DNA of 64,000 nucleotides, taken from Achatina immaculata. Lineage: Eukaryota > Mollusca > Gastropoda > Stylommatophora > Achatinidae. A program made the translations under genes and the position numbers. Positions 10,761-21,825 of this stretch are shown piece after piece (position 1 is the stretch's first letter; each line of letters begins with the position of its first letter). The DNA is taken from positions 33,326,123 through 33,390,122 of the forward strand of contig CM019709.1 of NCBI GenBank assembly GCA_009760885.1. The letters are read 5' to 3'. Below the pieces are notes generated by a model, which worked only from the letters and a program-made list of their open reading frames with translations, was not told the origin of the DNA and did no database searches.

Positions 10761-11004
10761 CTGTAAAAGGGAACAGAATATATTTAAATATATATACAAC
10801 CTTATGCGTGATGCCAATTTATCTTTTATTTCAGTTACTTAGAAATCTGTTAACACATTTTGTAATCTGCAATACTGTAAAAGTTGCTACTTAAGATATA
10901 GAGCATGTGCTGATGCTGATAATACTGACAACATATTAACTCTTAGATCAGCATGTGCCATTTAAATGTTTTTTTTTTAAATTAAGAAAACATAATGGCA
11001 GTCA

Positions 11005-11228
11005 CATTAAATGTCATGATAATCTTGAGAAGACCCTCTTGGAAGGGTAAATAATGGGAAAAAGAAAGAGAGGAAGACCAAGGCAATGATGGCTGCAAGA
11101 CATGGTTGATAATCTGCAAATGGATGCATCAGTAGCAGGGCATCGTGCATACAACCGAGAGCCCTATAGGAGAGCTGTTAGGGAGGCAAAGTTCCGCAAG
11201 GGACATCCAAATGACTGACTGACTGACA
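11005..11228 (+). repeat. LINE 3' end (family L2) with (TGAC)n tail
   Basis: Contains gtcatgataatcttgagaag, ggcaatgatggctgcaagac and ggcaaagttccgcaaggg, ending in gactgactgactgac. Same family as 31.8-31.98 kb. The stretch 11230-11740 shows no recognised feature. Confidence 0.85.
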
Positions 11229-11754
11229 CATGGGGTTTTCTTTTCTGTAGTTCAAAGTTCAGAATTTTAATCTGCTGTAAGTAGGAAAATTAGGTATCAT
11301 AACATTTATCTGTAAAACATGGCAGCCATGATGAATAATAGTAAAAAATGTTCATGTGTCATTTGTTTTTTGGTAATCAAAGAGCTAAAATAATTACATA
11401 AACTGCTAATCACACACAATTATATTTTTGTTACATTAACTCTTCATAATGTTTCCTTTACAGATATTACACAAATTCTAATTGTTGTCTTTTGCCTTTT
11501 CTTCCATTTATGCTAAACAACAATGAATGTAGTATTAGATTATAACGTGGAGTTAATATACAGTACTTGCTTTGAGGTCTTTTTTTTTCTTTGTTTAGAA
11601 AATGATAAAAAGAAAATCTGTTTATTATCTATTCAGATGTAAATAATACTTCACTGTTTAAAAAAAGTTAATGAACTTTGAAGACATTGTAGAGATACTG
11701 CGTGAGAATGTAATACTTTGAGGGGAAAAAAAGTATAGCTGAAACTGGTATGAG

Positions 11755-11890
11755 CATGCAGCACTGTGAAACAACACAGTGAATATTTTCATAAACATAT
11801 AAGCTAAGAAATAGCACAGTGAACATTTTCTTAAACAAACAAGCTATGAAACAGCACAGTGAACATTTTCTTAAACAAACAAGCTATGAA
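11755..11890. repeat. Tandem repeat, unit about 48 bp, three copies
   Basis: Copies of gtgaacattttcttaaacaa followed by caagctatgaaacagcacag; the first copy is more diverged. Confidence 0.75.
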
Positions 11891-12029
11891 ACAGCTTAGT
11901 GTATACAATGGCTATGCGATGCTTTGAAACATTGCAATTGTAATCAACACCACCTTGAGCATACATCTTCATTTGAATTTTAGCAAAGGCTCCTGCAGGT
12001 GTTAAGATGCAGAAGTAGCAAAGATAAAG

Positions 12030-12242
12030 ACATGAAGTGAAGATGCTGTCCGATGTTGCACTTAGAGACCCACAACTGACTGCTTGGGTTAGGGCTGATG
12101 AACTATAGATGAACAAGATCCCATCCCACCCCATGTTGGTTCCCCCTAGTAACAGGCCCAGCCTGATTTGACTAAGGGGGCAGGGATCACTGTAGCTCCC
12201 ATGGCAGTGGAGTCTGCTAAAGAAGTAGTGTCCGATTTTGAA
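12030..12242 (+). repeat. Dispersed repeat family X, copy 1
   Basis: Shares the end gcagtggagtctgctaaaga, preceded by a C-rich block, with copies at 40.55-40.73 (plus), 21.0-21.17 and 53.68-53.9 kb (both minus). No protein is recognised. A short retroposed unit is likely. Confidence 0.55.
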
Positions 12243-12287
12243 CTTCACTCACAGTAAAAAGTAGCAGTTGTAACCTATTCCTTATTC

Positions 12288-12435
12288 AGGTAGACCAAAA
12301 GAGACATGGAGAAGAACAGCAGAGAGCATGTTGAGCAATAGAGGGGCTCACTTTGGCAAGAGCGGAAAAAAAGGTAAAAGACAGGCATTTGTGGAGAACA
12401 CTTGCGGTAGCCTCATGTGTCTTGGGCACTTAAGG
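12288..12435 (+). repeat. LINE 3' coding end (family L5)
   Basis: The frame encodes the RPKETWRRT-type ending of LINE ORF2 (tagaccaaaagagacatgga, then gttgagcaatagaggggctc). A minus-strand relative is at 60.05-60.15 kb. It runs straight into the purine tract that follows. Confidence 0.6.
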
Positions 12436-12652
12436 TTCAGAAAGAGCGAGAGAGAAGTGAGAGAGAAGAAAGAGAAAAGAGAGAGAGAAGAGAGAGATAG
12501 AAGAGAGAGAAAAGAGAGAGAGAGAGAGAGAAAAGATAGAGGGAAGAGAGAAAGAAGAGAAAGAGAAGAGAAGAGAGAGAGAAGAAAGAGAAGAGAAGAG
12601 AGAGAAGAGAAAGAGAAGAGAAAGAGAAGAGAGAGAGAGAAGAGAGAGATTC
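12436..12652. repeat. (GAGAGAA)n purine tract
   Basis: About 215 bases of GA/GAA on the plus strand with no C or T apart from single changes. Long open frames on both strands here are composition artefacts. Confidence 0.95.
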
Positions 12653-12839
12653 CTTATTCAGAACAATGCACATACCTCAAAATCTTCACCATATCATCTA
12701 CAAAGAACAACATGGACACAGTTCCAAGCAGACAAAAACAACAACAGAGACATGAATCACCTGGGAACAACTGTTTTAAGAACTGCAATCTTAACAGTCT
12801 TTGTGAGACAGGAAACATAGATCTGTTTGATTAAAAACT

Positions 12840-13480
12840 CTGACCTACTTCTGTAGTCCAGAAACCTGTAGCAATCAACACTAATTGTAATTGTTATTTT
12901 TGTAAAATGTAATGTCAGGTTGGTGGAAGGATGGGGACATGGAGATTGCTGGCAGGGATGAGGGAAGTCTGGTGTGAAACCAATGAATCCAGGACATGAC
13001 AAGCATATGGGTCTTTACAACAATGACTGTCAGAATGATGTAAACAAAACAGAGCCAGCAGACTATAGGTGGCGGGGAATGGATATTGTTGAGGCACTTA
13101 TCGGATTCCTTATCCCAAAGCTGGAGTGCCTCTGTGGAACTGTCTCAAAGCCGTCTGGCCAGACAGTGTTACAAGCTGGATCTGACATGGAAAAGGGGCT
13201 TAAGTACAGCCACCAGTGGCTGGAAAACAAAGTTTTGGGCAGGCCAGCCTACACTACTGTCTTCATGGCAGTCTGAGCAAGACCACAGTCTGCCCTAGCA
13301 AGGAAAGGTGTTGAATCAGAGGTACCCAGCCAAAAGGCGCATTGCAAAAATCAGGAACCATGCATCATCGCCAGTGTGCGTACGAAGAAGAGACATAAAA
13401 AGCTCTATTTAACTTGACTTCCATTCAGCAATTTTAGAACAATAAACTGACACGACACATTAATGAAACATTGAAAAGCT
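12840..13480. other. Moderate-complexity stretch, nothing recognised
   Basis: Less AT-rich than its surroundings, with a plus-strand open frame at 12974-13276 lacking any recognised domain. Possibly an old repeat. Confidence 0.35.
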
Positions 13481-13483
13481 GAC

Positions 13484-13661
13484 CTTTATTATGAATTGCC
13501 TGCCTCCACAACAATCTCGATATATCTGTAACCCAAGCACTCTTAACCTCCGAACTGGAAGCTTGGAGAACGTAATTTTCTCCAACTGACCTCCGGCGGA
13601 ACCAGATTTCAAACCTGTACCCACCGTCACCATAATTTTCTGTGAGACCGATGTCTGCTGT
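13484..13661 (-). CDS. PLEKHG4-like: RhoGEF exon: second half of PH domain
   Basis: This 178-bp exon starts after atacttctgcag with [20 protein letters not shown], then [16 protein letters not shown], and ends [18 protein letters not shown] plus one base before gtcagc. The FEIWFRRR strand and the C-terminal helix around W-x-x-D-I-S-x-L-L-W-R-Q are diagnostic of the PLEKHG4/ARHGEF40 PH domain. It was found from the expected continuation of the PH domain and confirmed by both splice sites and phase. Confidence 0.95.
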
Positions 13662-13774
13662 CTGCAGAAGTATGTCAAAATGGCATCAAATAATTAGCAG
13701 TTTAGCCTGAATTTCAAAACAAAAATGTCTAATGCCAGAATTAAACCAAGTAAATCATCTCATGACAGCTGTGT

Positions 13775-14040
13775 GCAGGAAACTCTACTGTAGAGAGCAG
13801 AACAATAAAACAACTTCCTAGGTCATCAGAGAAAATACCCCCCCCCCTTCCCCTTTCAGACGTGTGTTTCAGCCTTATTAAACTTTTCCTGGGGGGGGAA
13901 CATGACTTCCAGGGATCTGTGAGCTGTTTTCTTTTTTTTGTTTTTAAATTTTGTCCTGTCTCAGAACTGAACCACAGTCTTCCAAGTGGCACTGCACCTT
14001 GGATTGCATCTTAGCCATTCTGCCATGGTGGACCAGTATT
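13775..14040 (-). mobile_element. tRNA-derived SINE (SINE-B), minus strand
   Basis: Matches 30.39-30.67 kb over most of its length: gcaggaaactctactgtaga, gtgtttcagccttattaaac, and the head region cacagtcttccaagtggcac. On the minus strand the head lies at the right end, with a tRNA-like B box (degenerate here, clearer in the other copy). Confidence 0.7.
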
Positions 14041-14730
14041 AGAAGTGACAATTGAGATTATCTGAAATCTCAATGCTTATTTTGCATGCTCCACAGCCAG
14101 CGTGAGAGCTCCTCTTGTTTCTGAAAGGCTTTTCAATGTCCTTGCTTTTGCTTTTTTATGCCCAGTCATTTACATAGGTCATATGCTGATGTTGCTACAA
14201 ATTTCTCTCACTCCCACTATGTAGCACAGATTGTTTTAACAACTGGGACACAGCGACTTTAATGTACAATTTGGTACCCAACATATGCACCAAGGAAATG
14301 TCTCTGAAAACAGTATTTTCCAACAAGGCCAAGGCACATCAAAGTATGCTATATGCAGTGGCTGTCAGTAGGACCACTCCTTTTGGCTTGCATGGACCAG
14401 GGCAATTATGTTTTTTGTGGGCTCCTTTTACACAAAAAAAATAGTTAAAATGTTTCACACAATTCATAAATCATAGACTCATTCTCTTGCTTGTGTAGGT
14501 GATTCATAATTATTTCCTTTTATATTTCATTTTTATATTATAAATTTTTGCAGTTTGTGATGAAAGGGGGGATTCCAAAGCACAGGCAAGGGGCAGGGTT
14601 CCTCATTTACCTGGGTCTGAAGGCAAGAATGGCTTTCAGGATATTGAAGAAACAAAATTAATTCACATAAAAATGAGTCTTTCAGATGGAAACATGTGAT
14701 CATCAAAGAAAATCAGTTGCTTCATGCAAT
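14041..14730. other. Intron stretch, nothing recognised
   Basis: No exon, TIR or known repeat family recognised. Short A and T runs only. Confidence 0.35.
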
Positions 14731-14734
14731 AAAT

Positions 14735-14990
14735 GGGTGCCTGAGTGGTACTGTGGTTAATGCATCAGTCTCTCATGGCAAAGGTCAGGGTTCAAATCCA
14801 ACTGGAGGTGCCCCAGTCACCCAGTCTGGTGAGTGAGTACCTGGCTACTTCTCTGGCTGTAGAAGGAAAGATAGCCAGGTGTGAGGCTGATCTCATCACC
14901 CCCCAGCATGTCGACAGGTCAAGGAAAATAGGGCACCAACACCACACTCCCAGAGTCTTTCTGTGACATAACTGAGCTACTCTACCTTTT
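14735..14990 (+). mobile_element. tRNA-derived SINE (SINE-D), plus strand
   Basis: The head has cctgagtggtactgtggtta (A-box-like) and an exact B-box consensus GGTTCAAATCC at 14789-14799, about the spacing of a tRNA gene. The body continues through ctggctacttctctggctgt to a T run. It is not a functional tRNA: the acceptor stem does not close and there is a long non-tRNA body. Confidence 0.75.
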
Positions 14991-15044
14991 TTATTTTGGC
15001 CTCATACAATAAACTGAATAGACCATGCAGACTGGGTTACAACA

Positions 15045-15258
15045 AAACTCTGTCTTGGAAAAGGAAGGGATTCTCATATAACTTTATGTAAAGTTATGCA
15101 ATCAAAGCCAAAAGGATGCTGCAGAACAGACATCTCAACTGAGTACCAGGACGAATGTTTTCATTCCCAGACGAGGGATGCAAATGGAGGGATGTAGAGA
15201 ACAAATCCAAGAATCCATGGCTTATGCTCCCAAGAGAGTGACGGATGATGATGATGAG
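15045..15258 (+). repeat. LINE-related repeat with GAT tail
   Basis: The first part (ctgtcttggaaaaggaaggg to ctgagtaccagga) matches 38.53-38.63 kb. The last part (atggcttatgctcccaagag, then gatgatgatga) is the L1-type 3' tail. 5'-truncated and internally shortened. Confidence 0.7.
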
Positions 15259-15445
15259 TCACAACAAAAAAAAAATATATGCACATAAAGTGCTGGATCA
15301 TTTTTATGTGAAGATGATTTGAATAAACAACTTGTCTAGACATAACTCACATGTTGATCAATGTGTACATCAACCTCCCTGTTTATGAAACCTCAAATGT
15401 GAAACACAATTAATTTTTAAAGACAGTAATTTTAGAAATGCCCAC

Positions 15446-15619
15446 CTTAAAACTGGTTTTGTAAATATAAATTCCATGCTGCCCTCGCCGACCTCTTTTA
15501 GTTTTGCTGAACAGAATGAGATCTTCAAACAAGAAAACCTGTCTCATGCACTTTTTACGGCCCTGGAAAACAAGAAACTCTTCCTGACGGAGTAGTCTTC
15601 CTTGTTCCTGTATGTTGAC
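15446..15619 (-). CDS. PLEKHG4-like: RhoGEF exon: first half of PH domain
   Basis: A 58-codon exon after taccattacag, ending at gtgggc. It starts VNIQEQGRLLRQEEFLV, continues GRKKCMRQVFLFEDLILFSK and ends YIYKTSFK. This is the start of the PH domain: the first strands plus the V-F-L-F-E-D-L-L-L-F-S-K motif shared by Dbl-family PH domains. The open frame runs further in both directions, but the splice signals and phases set these ends. Confidence 0.96.
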
Positions 15620-15834
15620 CTGTAATGGTATTGTTAGCCTTGAACACTGCTGGCGAGACTCTTCGAATGCCGCGCGTGGAGTAAAGCTCCTCCTGGTCAA
15701 GAAAGTAAACACGGAAAAGAAATAAAGGTTGCTGTGCGGTGCCGATGTGAAAAGGTGGTGGAAAGGATAAAGTGAAGTCTAATCGGTATGTCCAGTAGTA
15801 TCACTGCGAGAGCTACACATACCACGGCAACTCT

Positions 15835-16135
15835 GCTCTAGAGGCCGCCCACGTCCGAAATACACCTACACTGGTGAAATATGCCTAAACCGACACACAC
15901 CAGGGGTGGAACTTGATGGCTAGACATGTCATGCCACCTCCGCTCTAGAGGTTGGTCACGCCTGATATACACCCATACTGGTGAATTTTGCCTAAACCGG
16001 CTCACACCAGGGGTGAATCTTGAAGGCTATGCATGTCACAGTACATCTGCTCTAGAAGTTGGTCACGTCCCAAACACGCCCATACTGGGATAATATGCCT
16101 AAACCGGCTCAACCAAGGGGTGGAAGTCACTAGTG
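15835..16135. repeat. Tandem repeat, unit about 95 bp, three copies
   Basis: Copies contain ctctagaggttggtcacgcc, tacacccatactggtgaat, cctaaaccggctcacaccag and ggggtg. Copies differ by substitutions and short gaps. Confidence 0.8.
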
Positions 16136-16214
16136 GCGAGGATTCGTCCTCCTAGACAAAAGCTCCATCCTGGTCACAACCAGGAAGGGTAGCGGCCACG
16201 ACCGCAAAATGCTG

Positions 16215-16505
16215 AAGTCGGAGACACTGGACCAGGGCAGTCTAGATAGGCAACCACCTCTCACCCGGCAGGGATGTTTGCGTATCCTAATCACGCTGAG
16301 GTTTTCCGGTGAGAAAGTTCAACTCTGGACTGGATGGGCAACCACCTCTCACCCGGCGGTGATACACGGGTATCTCAAAACACGTCGAGGTTTTCCGGTG
16401 AGAAGGTCCAACTCTGGCCTGGGTGGGCTACCGCCTCTCACCCAGCGGGGATGCACTGATATCCTGAACACGTCAAGGTCTTCCGGTGAGAAAGTCCAAC
16501 TCTAG
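16215..16505. repeat. Tandem repeat, unit about 90 bp, three copies
   Basis: Copies contain gcaaccacctctcacccggc, then cacgctgaggttttccggtg, then agaaagttcaactctggact. An open frame through it (16209-16505) simply reflects the repeat. Confidence 0.8.
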
Positions 16506-16725
16506 ACTAAACTGGTGCAATGAAAACCACGGTGTCATGCAATCCGCTTCAGAGACCCACCAAGAATACAGGCTAAAGCCCTGCGATACTCTGAAACCCT
16601 TGTGGTCCTCTTGTGGATCTCATGTGGTCCTTTCGGGGACCACACAGGAGACAGCAGTAACTAACGAGGACCACAGGTGTAAATTCAGTAGGATCACAGT
16701 GCGGTTTTGGTGGTAGAAGTGAACG

Positions 16726-16756
<31 letters not shown>
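16506..16756 (+). repeat. Retroposon-like unit with (GAA)n tail
   Basis: About 220 bases of non-coding sequence end in gtgaacgaagaagaagaag. The unit at 34.55-34.77 kb ends in the same gaacgaagaag form. Probably a SINE or LINE 3' end. Confidence 0.5.
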
Positions 16757-17507
16757 TAGCCTTGAAATATGCCACTTTACCAAAAGAGGACCATGTATCA
16801 TCCACTGAGCCGTCACATCCCTAGGTGGAGTCGGTGGTTCAAAGTCAAGGTCAGCCTCTTGATATCTGTCTTTCTCTCATGTCTAAAGTACTTTGTTGTC
16901 AAGGCTAACCATACAACACTGAGTTCTATCACATTACAGTGCACAAGACTTGTTTCATGTCTGCTTAGTTTTAACTCGGCACAAAATGCGGTCTTGTCTT
17001 GTTCTTCAAGACACTGCCACAGAGAATGTAAAAAAGTTAAGGGGCCATTAAAACTCAGATGATCAAGACCCTGCCATAGCTCCACACACAGAATCTGAAA
17101 CTAGCAAATGTATCACTTCAGTCTGGTTAATGAGATGAGAATTTTTGCATCTTCAGGTGATGGAGATTGCGCTTCTTAGGTCTGCTTCAAGGACTGAAGG
17201 AAATTAATGAAATCCTTTTCTAGTCGGACTTTGTGTATGTTATCAAGATCTTCACTTCAGTCATTATCTATCAAGAGCTTAATGACAGGCATCATGTATC
17301 ACTTACCAAGATCTTCATGACATGAACAACAATCAACATCTTTACTGCATGCATTAACTATCAAGATCTTCACAACAAGCACCAAGATCATCACATGAAC
17401 CATGTTTTCGGCAATCTGAGACCTGAAAGAATGCATCAGAAGACAGCAAATCGAAAACCACCAAAAGTAAACATTGTTTCATGAAGGATTCTATGACAGA
17501 TACTTAC

Positions 17508-17585
17508 ATCGCAGTCTCTGAGAGAATCCAAGGCTAAAAGGTCGTTACCATGACGAAGCTGGAACTTCACCATTTTCTCAGCAGC
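17508..17585 (-). CDS. PLEKHG4-like: RhoGEF exon: end of DH domain
   Basis: Twenty-six codons in phase 0, between aatttag and gtaagt, encode AAEKMVKFQLRHGNDLLAL followed by DSLRDCD. The F-Q-L-R-H-G-N-D-L-L-A block is a hallmark of the PLEKHG4/ARHGEF40 group at the DH-PH boundary, and separates this gene from TRIO, DBS and PLEKHG1-3. The final Cys-Asp leads straight into the PH exon. Confidence 0.95.
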
Positions 17586-17589
17586 CTAA

Positions 17590-18300
17590 ATTAGATACAA
17601 AAAAATAAATTAGATAAATCAAACCAAACTCAGTCTGACCATGTGGCAAAGAAATAAAACAGAAAGGCAATTGATTATATTATATAAATTATATAAACCA
17701 TAAAGACCACAAAAAATTTATTAATATAAATTATTGAAAAATATAAATTACATAAATCAAGCCAAACTCAGTCTGACCATGTGGCAAAGAAATAAAATAG
17801 ACAGGTAACTATAAACACCAAAGGCACAAAAAAATGGAAAAGTAAGAGAACTAAAGGTCACGGCATAGTTAATTATTTCATATTAACTTTAAATGATCAC
17901 CTTTTTTCATGAAAATGAATACTGGTGCTATTTTCATGAACAATTTTCAGTACAAAATTTCAAAAACTCTTTTACATTTCACACTTCAAATACATACATG
18001 AAGTGTTATTGAACTCATTAGGTTTTATTTATTTGTAAATTAAAATTGTCAATAAATCAGCTTTTGTTTAGTGATTAATGAATTTTTTAAAAATAAAAAT
18101 AAAATCTTGGACTGGTGAGTAGAACAAATAATCAATAAATCACCTCTGGTGAGTAAAATTCAAAATAATCTATAACTCTTTTAGTTCAACAATGTGAAAA
18201 CTTTACCAACTACACTATCTATTACTATCTTGGTGAGGCAGTCAACTTAAGCAATCATCTCAGAGTATACAGGAGTCCATTATCCATCCATATCCATGGT
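17590..18300. other. AT-rich intron with a local duplication
   Basis: The motif caaactcagtctgaccatgt with gcaaagaaataaaa occurs at 17628 and 17764, a local direct duplication of about 60 bp. Otherwise unremarkable. Confidence 0.5.
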
Positions 18301-18309
18301 TGGTGATTG

Positions 18310-18842
18310 ATTAAGCAATCACTGCCCAGTACGCCAATGATTTGTTAAGAAATCACTGCCCAGTACACCACTGATTTGTTAAGAAATCACTGCCCAGTAC
18401 ACCAATGATTTGTTAAGAAATCGCTGCCCAGTACACCAATGATTTGTTAAGAAATCACTGCCCAGTACACCACTGATTGGTTAAGAAATCACTGCCCAGT
18501 ACACCAGTGATTGGTTAAGAAATCACTGCCCAGTACACCAATGATTTGTTAAGAAATCACTGCCCAGTACACCACTGATTTGTTAAGAAATCACTGCCCA
18601 GTACACCACTGATTTGTTAAGAAATCACTGCCCAGTACACCACTGATTTGTTAAGAAATCACTGCCCAGTACACCAGTGATTTGTTAAGAAATCACTGCC
18701 CAGTACACCAGTGATTTGTTAAGAAATCACTGCCCAGTACACCAGTGATTTGTTAAGAAATCACTGCCCAGTACACCAGTGATTGGTTAAGAAATCACTG
18801 CCCAGTACACCAGTGATTGGTTAAGAAATCACTGCTCAGTAC
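18310..18842. repeat. 34-bp minisatellite, about 16 copies
   Basis: Nearly perfect 34-bp unit: gatttgttaagaaatcactg plus cccagtacaccagt. Variants T/G at the seventh base and accact/accagt/accaat are spread through the array. It abuts the LINE 3' end at 18843 on the minus strand, and its last copy (actgctcagtacgc) is the LINE end itself. Confidence 0.95.
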
Positions 18843-19085
18843 GCTTTTTGGCATGTGGCAAGGTAGCAACCAAATCTCTCCAAGTTTCATGGTCTGTAGC
18901 CAACCTTTGTATTGTGCCCCAACTCTTCTGCATGCCACTCATTTCTGTTTCTATGGTTCTTCACCAGATAGTCTTTGCTTGGTCCCTCTCTCTTTCCCTT
19001 GGGTGTCCATCACTTGGCTGTTTTGGTGATGTTGCTGGAGTCCCCTCAGAGCACATGACAAATCTATTTCCAGTGATTTTTTTTC
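18840..19085 (-). repeat. LINE ORF2 C-terminal relic, minus strand
   Basis: Minus-strand translation has GHPRERERDQAKT and HETWRDLVATLPHAKK, the usual last residues of LINE ORF2 proteins (W-R-x-L-V-A). 5'-truncated. Confidence 0.7.
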
Positions 19086-19209
19086 CACGTCTTCTTGTTT
19101 ACACTGAGAGAGTAGGTCCCTATTATTTATTGTCTGGCCAGTAAATATTCAGAATTTATCTGCAGCAGGTTGTGTGGATTGAGAATAATTTCTCATTTCC
19201 TTGTCGGTT

Positions 19210-19620
19210 CTTCTCCAGCATTCTGCTACATTCAAGCATGGATGCTGACAGCAAAAGACAAAAGGAAAATTACAACAACTGAAATGAGATTCTTGAGAAG
19301 AATTCTTGGAGTATCATGAATGGACAGAATCAGAAATGATGTCATTAGAAATAAAGTAGGAGTTGAACCCGTTCCAAAAATAGCAAATAAAATGGTTCAG
19401 TCATGTATCACGACTACCAACAGAACGTGTACCACAGAGAGCAATGTTTTACAGACCACACAAAGGCAGAGGAAGGGGCCGCACATGCAAACGATGGACC
19501 GATGGTATAGCAGAGTCCCTGAACATCTCAATGTACGAAGCCAACAGGCGACCCATTGGGAGACAATTGCACTTCACCTCTACACCTAGCGGTAAATGAG
19601 GAAGAACAAGACAAGAGAGA
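19210..19620 (+). pseudogene. LINE RT C-terminal relic, plus strand
   Basis: The frame shows FLRRILGVS then a stop, followed by shifted frames holding a DRIRNDVIRNKVGVEPV-type block and a RPTGRQLHFTST-like end. These match the region after reverse transcriptase in LINE ORF2. Stops and shifts break it. A GAGA run follows. Confidence 0.65.
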
Positions 19621-19963
19621 GAGAGAGAGACAGAAGTATGGACAACAAACAATTTTGGTGCAGCTTTATTTTGGTTCTAGTACTGTACTGAGAGAACTCC
19701 GAGATGTTTCTAGGATTAATGAAAGCTGTTCTTGCTTTATTTATATCTGTATTTGTTCCTGCATCAGGTGTTTGTATGCTGCCAAGGCATATGAAGGCAT
19801 CTATTAGGTTCTGGTCATTAATTTTAATAGCTGTTTGATTTCTCTATGTTTACCTTCATTATTTCTGACTTCCTGTTATTGCTGTTCAGTCACACTTGTT
19901 AACTAACTGTCTCTAGAGTGCTTGTCTCCTATGCAGGAATATACATTTAAAAAAACACTCTAC

Positions 19964-20107
19964 CTTCAGTTCTGGGTATTCCAGTTCAGTCTCTGGACAT
20001 TCTTTCAGGAGTTGTTTAAGCAACAGAGCATACTTGCCCATACGCTGGACTGGTTTCAGAAGGTAGCTTGACAAATCCATCTTATCTCCAAGTTCCAGCT
20101 GCTTTTG
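19964..20107 (-). CDS. PLEKHG4-like: RhoGEF exon: DH conserved region 3
   Basis: A 48-codon exon between ctttacag and gtagag. It holds the DH signature: LSSYLLKPVQRMGKYALLL, then KQLLKECPETELEYPELK. The L-L-K-P-x-Q-R core is the most conserved part of all Dbl-family exchange factors and lines the GTPase-binding face, so this exon alone identifies the gene as a RhoGEF. All key positions of the motif are present. Confidence 0.97.
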
Positions 20108-20129
20108 CTGTAAAGATTATATTTATATA

Positions 20130-20152
20130 TATATATATATATATAGTGCAGT
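20130..20152. repeat. (TA)n microsatellite
   Basis: About eleven TA units. Similar runs are at 46072-46091 and 59961-59984. Confidence 0.9.
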
Positions 20153-20995
20153 GTGGAGGAAGATGCATGTGCATGTTTTACTCCTAAACTGATTCAACTG
20201 ACTGCAAATATCAAATCTCAAATTTTCTTATTAATGTGTAATTTAAGGTGTGGAGTACTGTGAGCAAAAACTCTACTTCATGAGTCAAAAACAACTATTA
20301 CCACTAAAGTTGTGTATGAATCATCAGAACTATAAGAGGTGGAAAAAAAAAACAACACCTTTACTGACAACTGTGAGTTGGCATCACTGTTAGGAATGAA
20401 GGTGTTGGGTGTGAACTCTGGTGTGGCAAGAAATGAATGTTTCATAAGGAGCTCCAGACAGATGGTCAGCAAACAAATAAGGGGTATCATCAGTTTCTGT
20501 TTGCTGAAGTAGATAATGCAGGAGGAGATTGGAGCACATATGGATCTGTCCAGAGAGCATGGATGGTGGTCCTTCCTTCCTAACTAATTAATGAATCAAT
20601 AACAAATTTCATATATATTTTGTATTGAATGTTTATGCACCGAACAAAAATGCTGTACATTAAGGATTAAAAATTTGTGTGCACATTAGCTCAGCTTAGA
20701 GGGAACATTCATTCTTACTAATCTTTGCTTAGAGGAAGATCTCAGCATTGTATAAAATCTCTGTGGCAGCAGTGCAAATGCTGATGAATAGAACTGATAA
20801 TAGTGGTGGGGGCAGAACTGACTATTTACAGTTCTAGAAACTGCACCAATACTGATTCAGCTATATTGAATTCCCTTGATGTGTACCTTTCAAGCCTTAA
20901 AAAAAAACAGATCCATATCTGTAAAATAAAATATTTAAAATTATAAATTAATAATAAAAAATAAATTATTTATTAATTCAGAGTGAATTTGACTA
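20153..20995. other. Intron stretch, nothing recognised
   Basis: No exon-like phase, repeat family or terminal inverted repeat recognised. Confidence 0.35.
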
Positions 20996-20997
20996 TG

Positions 20998-21175
20998 CTA
21001 AAGTGATGGCATATTTTTCAGGTCCCATGAACAACAGCTGGCCAAGATCCTGTCCCACCTCTTCATTGGTGCTCCCAGTAACAGATTTAGTATGGCAAAC
21101 AAAGCAAACTTGGTTATGGTCACCACAGAGGTGGAATCTGCCAAGAAAAACTGCACATTTTCTTGTTTTATAGCT
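20998..21175 (-). repeat. Dispersed repeat family X, copy 2
   Basis: Reverse strand shares gattccacctctgtggtgac-type sequence and the tctgccaagaaa end with the copies at 12.1, 40.6 and 53.7 kb. More diverged than those. Confidence 0.45.
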
Positions 21176-21469
21176 TCACCCTGAATCTGACAGCAAGATG
21201 TTGAAAACGTTTCCCCTTTGACACAATGTTTGTGCTTCAAAATTTTCACTGCAGCCTCCAAAAACATCCTTTTCATGATTACGAGGAGACAGAATGAGAA
21301 TAAGTTATTAATTCAGATGTTTAAAAATTACTTATTTACAGATGTGTTTTCATATTATCAACATCTGTTCTCCCTTCCTGAATATATAATCAAGTAAAGT
21401 ATTGAAGACTGTATGTGTATGTGTTAGCTTGTCTTAGGTTATTTATCAACTGAGAACATTTTACATTGT

Positions 21470-21532
21470 CTTTTTTTTTTTTCTTTTTTTTACTCGTATC
21501 ATCTGCTCTCTCTTTTTTTTTTTTTCTTTAGC
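21470..21532. repeat. Poly-T tracts
   Basis: Three T runs of about 10-12 bases in 60 bp, some 200 bp from the exon at 21736. Confidence 0.8.
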
Positions 21533-21735
21533 TGTTACATTTTACTGTTTGGGAAAAGCAAAGCTGAAATAATACATTGCTTGCCCTTGTACACTGTAAG
21601 CAAATGATTGCCTTATCATTCTATGTAAAGATTGTTCCTACTATTCTGCACTTAAAGCAGATTCTTGGCGGAGACTGTGTGTATCTGACTGCACACTAGT
21701 GGACATATTTACATCACACAGGGCTCAGCACTTAC

Positions 21736-21825
21736 TCTGAAATAGTCCTTGCCATACTCCATCATTAAACCGTCTGACTTTGGCTTGTTCTTGTTGTATA
21801 AAGCATACAGATAAAACATTGTCTC
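21736..21825 (-). CDS. PLEKHG4-like: RhoGEF exon: DH domain middle
   Basis: Thirty codons, phase 0 at both ends, flanked by a ccacag acceptor and a gtaagt donor. The protein reads MFYLYALYNKNKPKSDGLM near its start, then MEYGKDYFR. The Y-x-x-Y-N-x-N-x-x-x-S pattern is that of DH conserved region 2 in the PLEKHG4 group. Length and phase fit exactly between the neighbouring DH exons. Confidence 0.93.

Noticed and set aside
12974..13276. 100-codon plus-strand protein
   Set aside because: No domain recognised and a competing frame is open over the same bases; left as unannotated.
14735..14815. A tRNA gene
   Set aside because: The B box is perfect, but the stems do not close and a long non-tRNA body follows, so it is a SINE head.
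18310..18842. CRISPR-like regular repeat array
   Set aside because: The unit repeats head to tail with no unique spacers, and the genome is animal.
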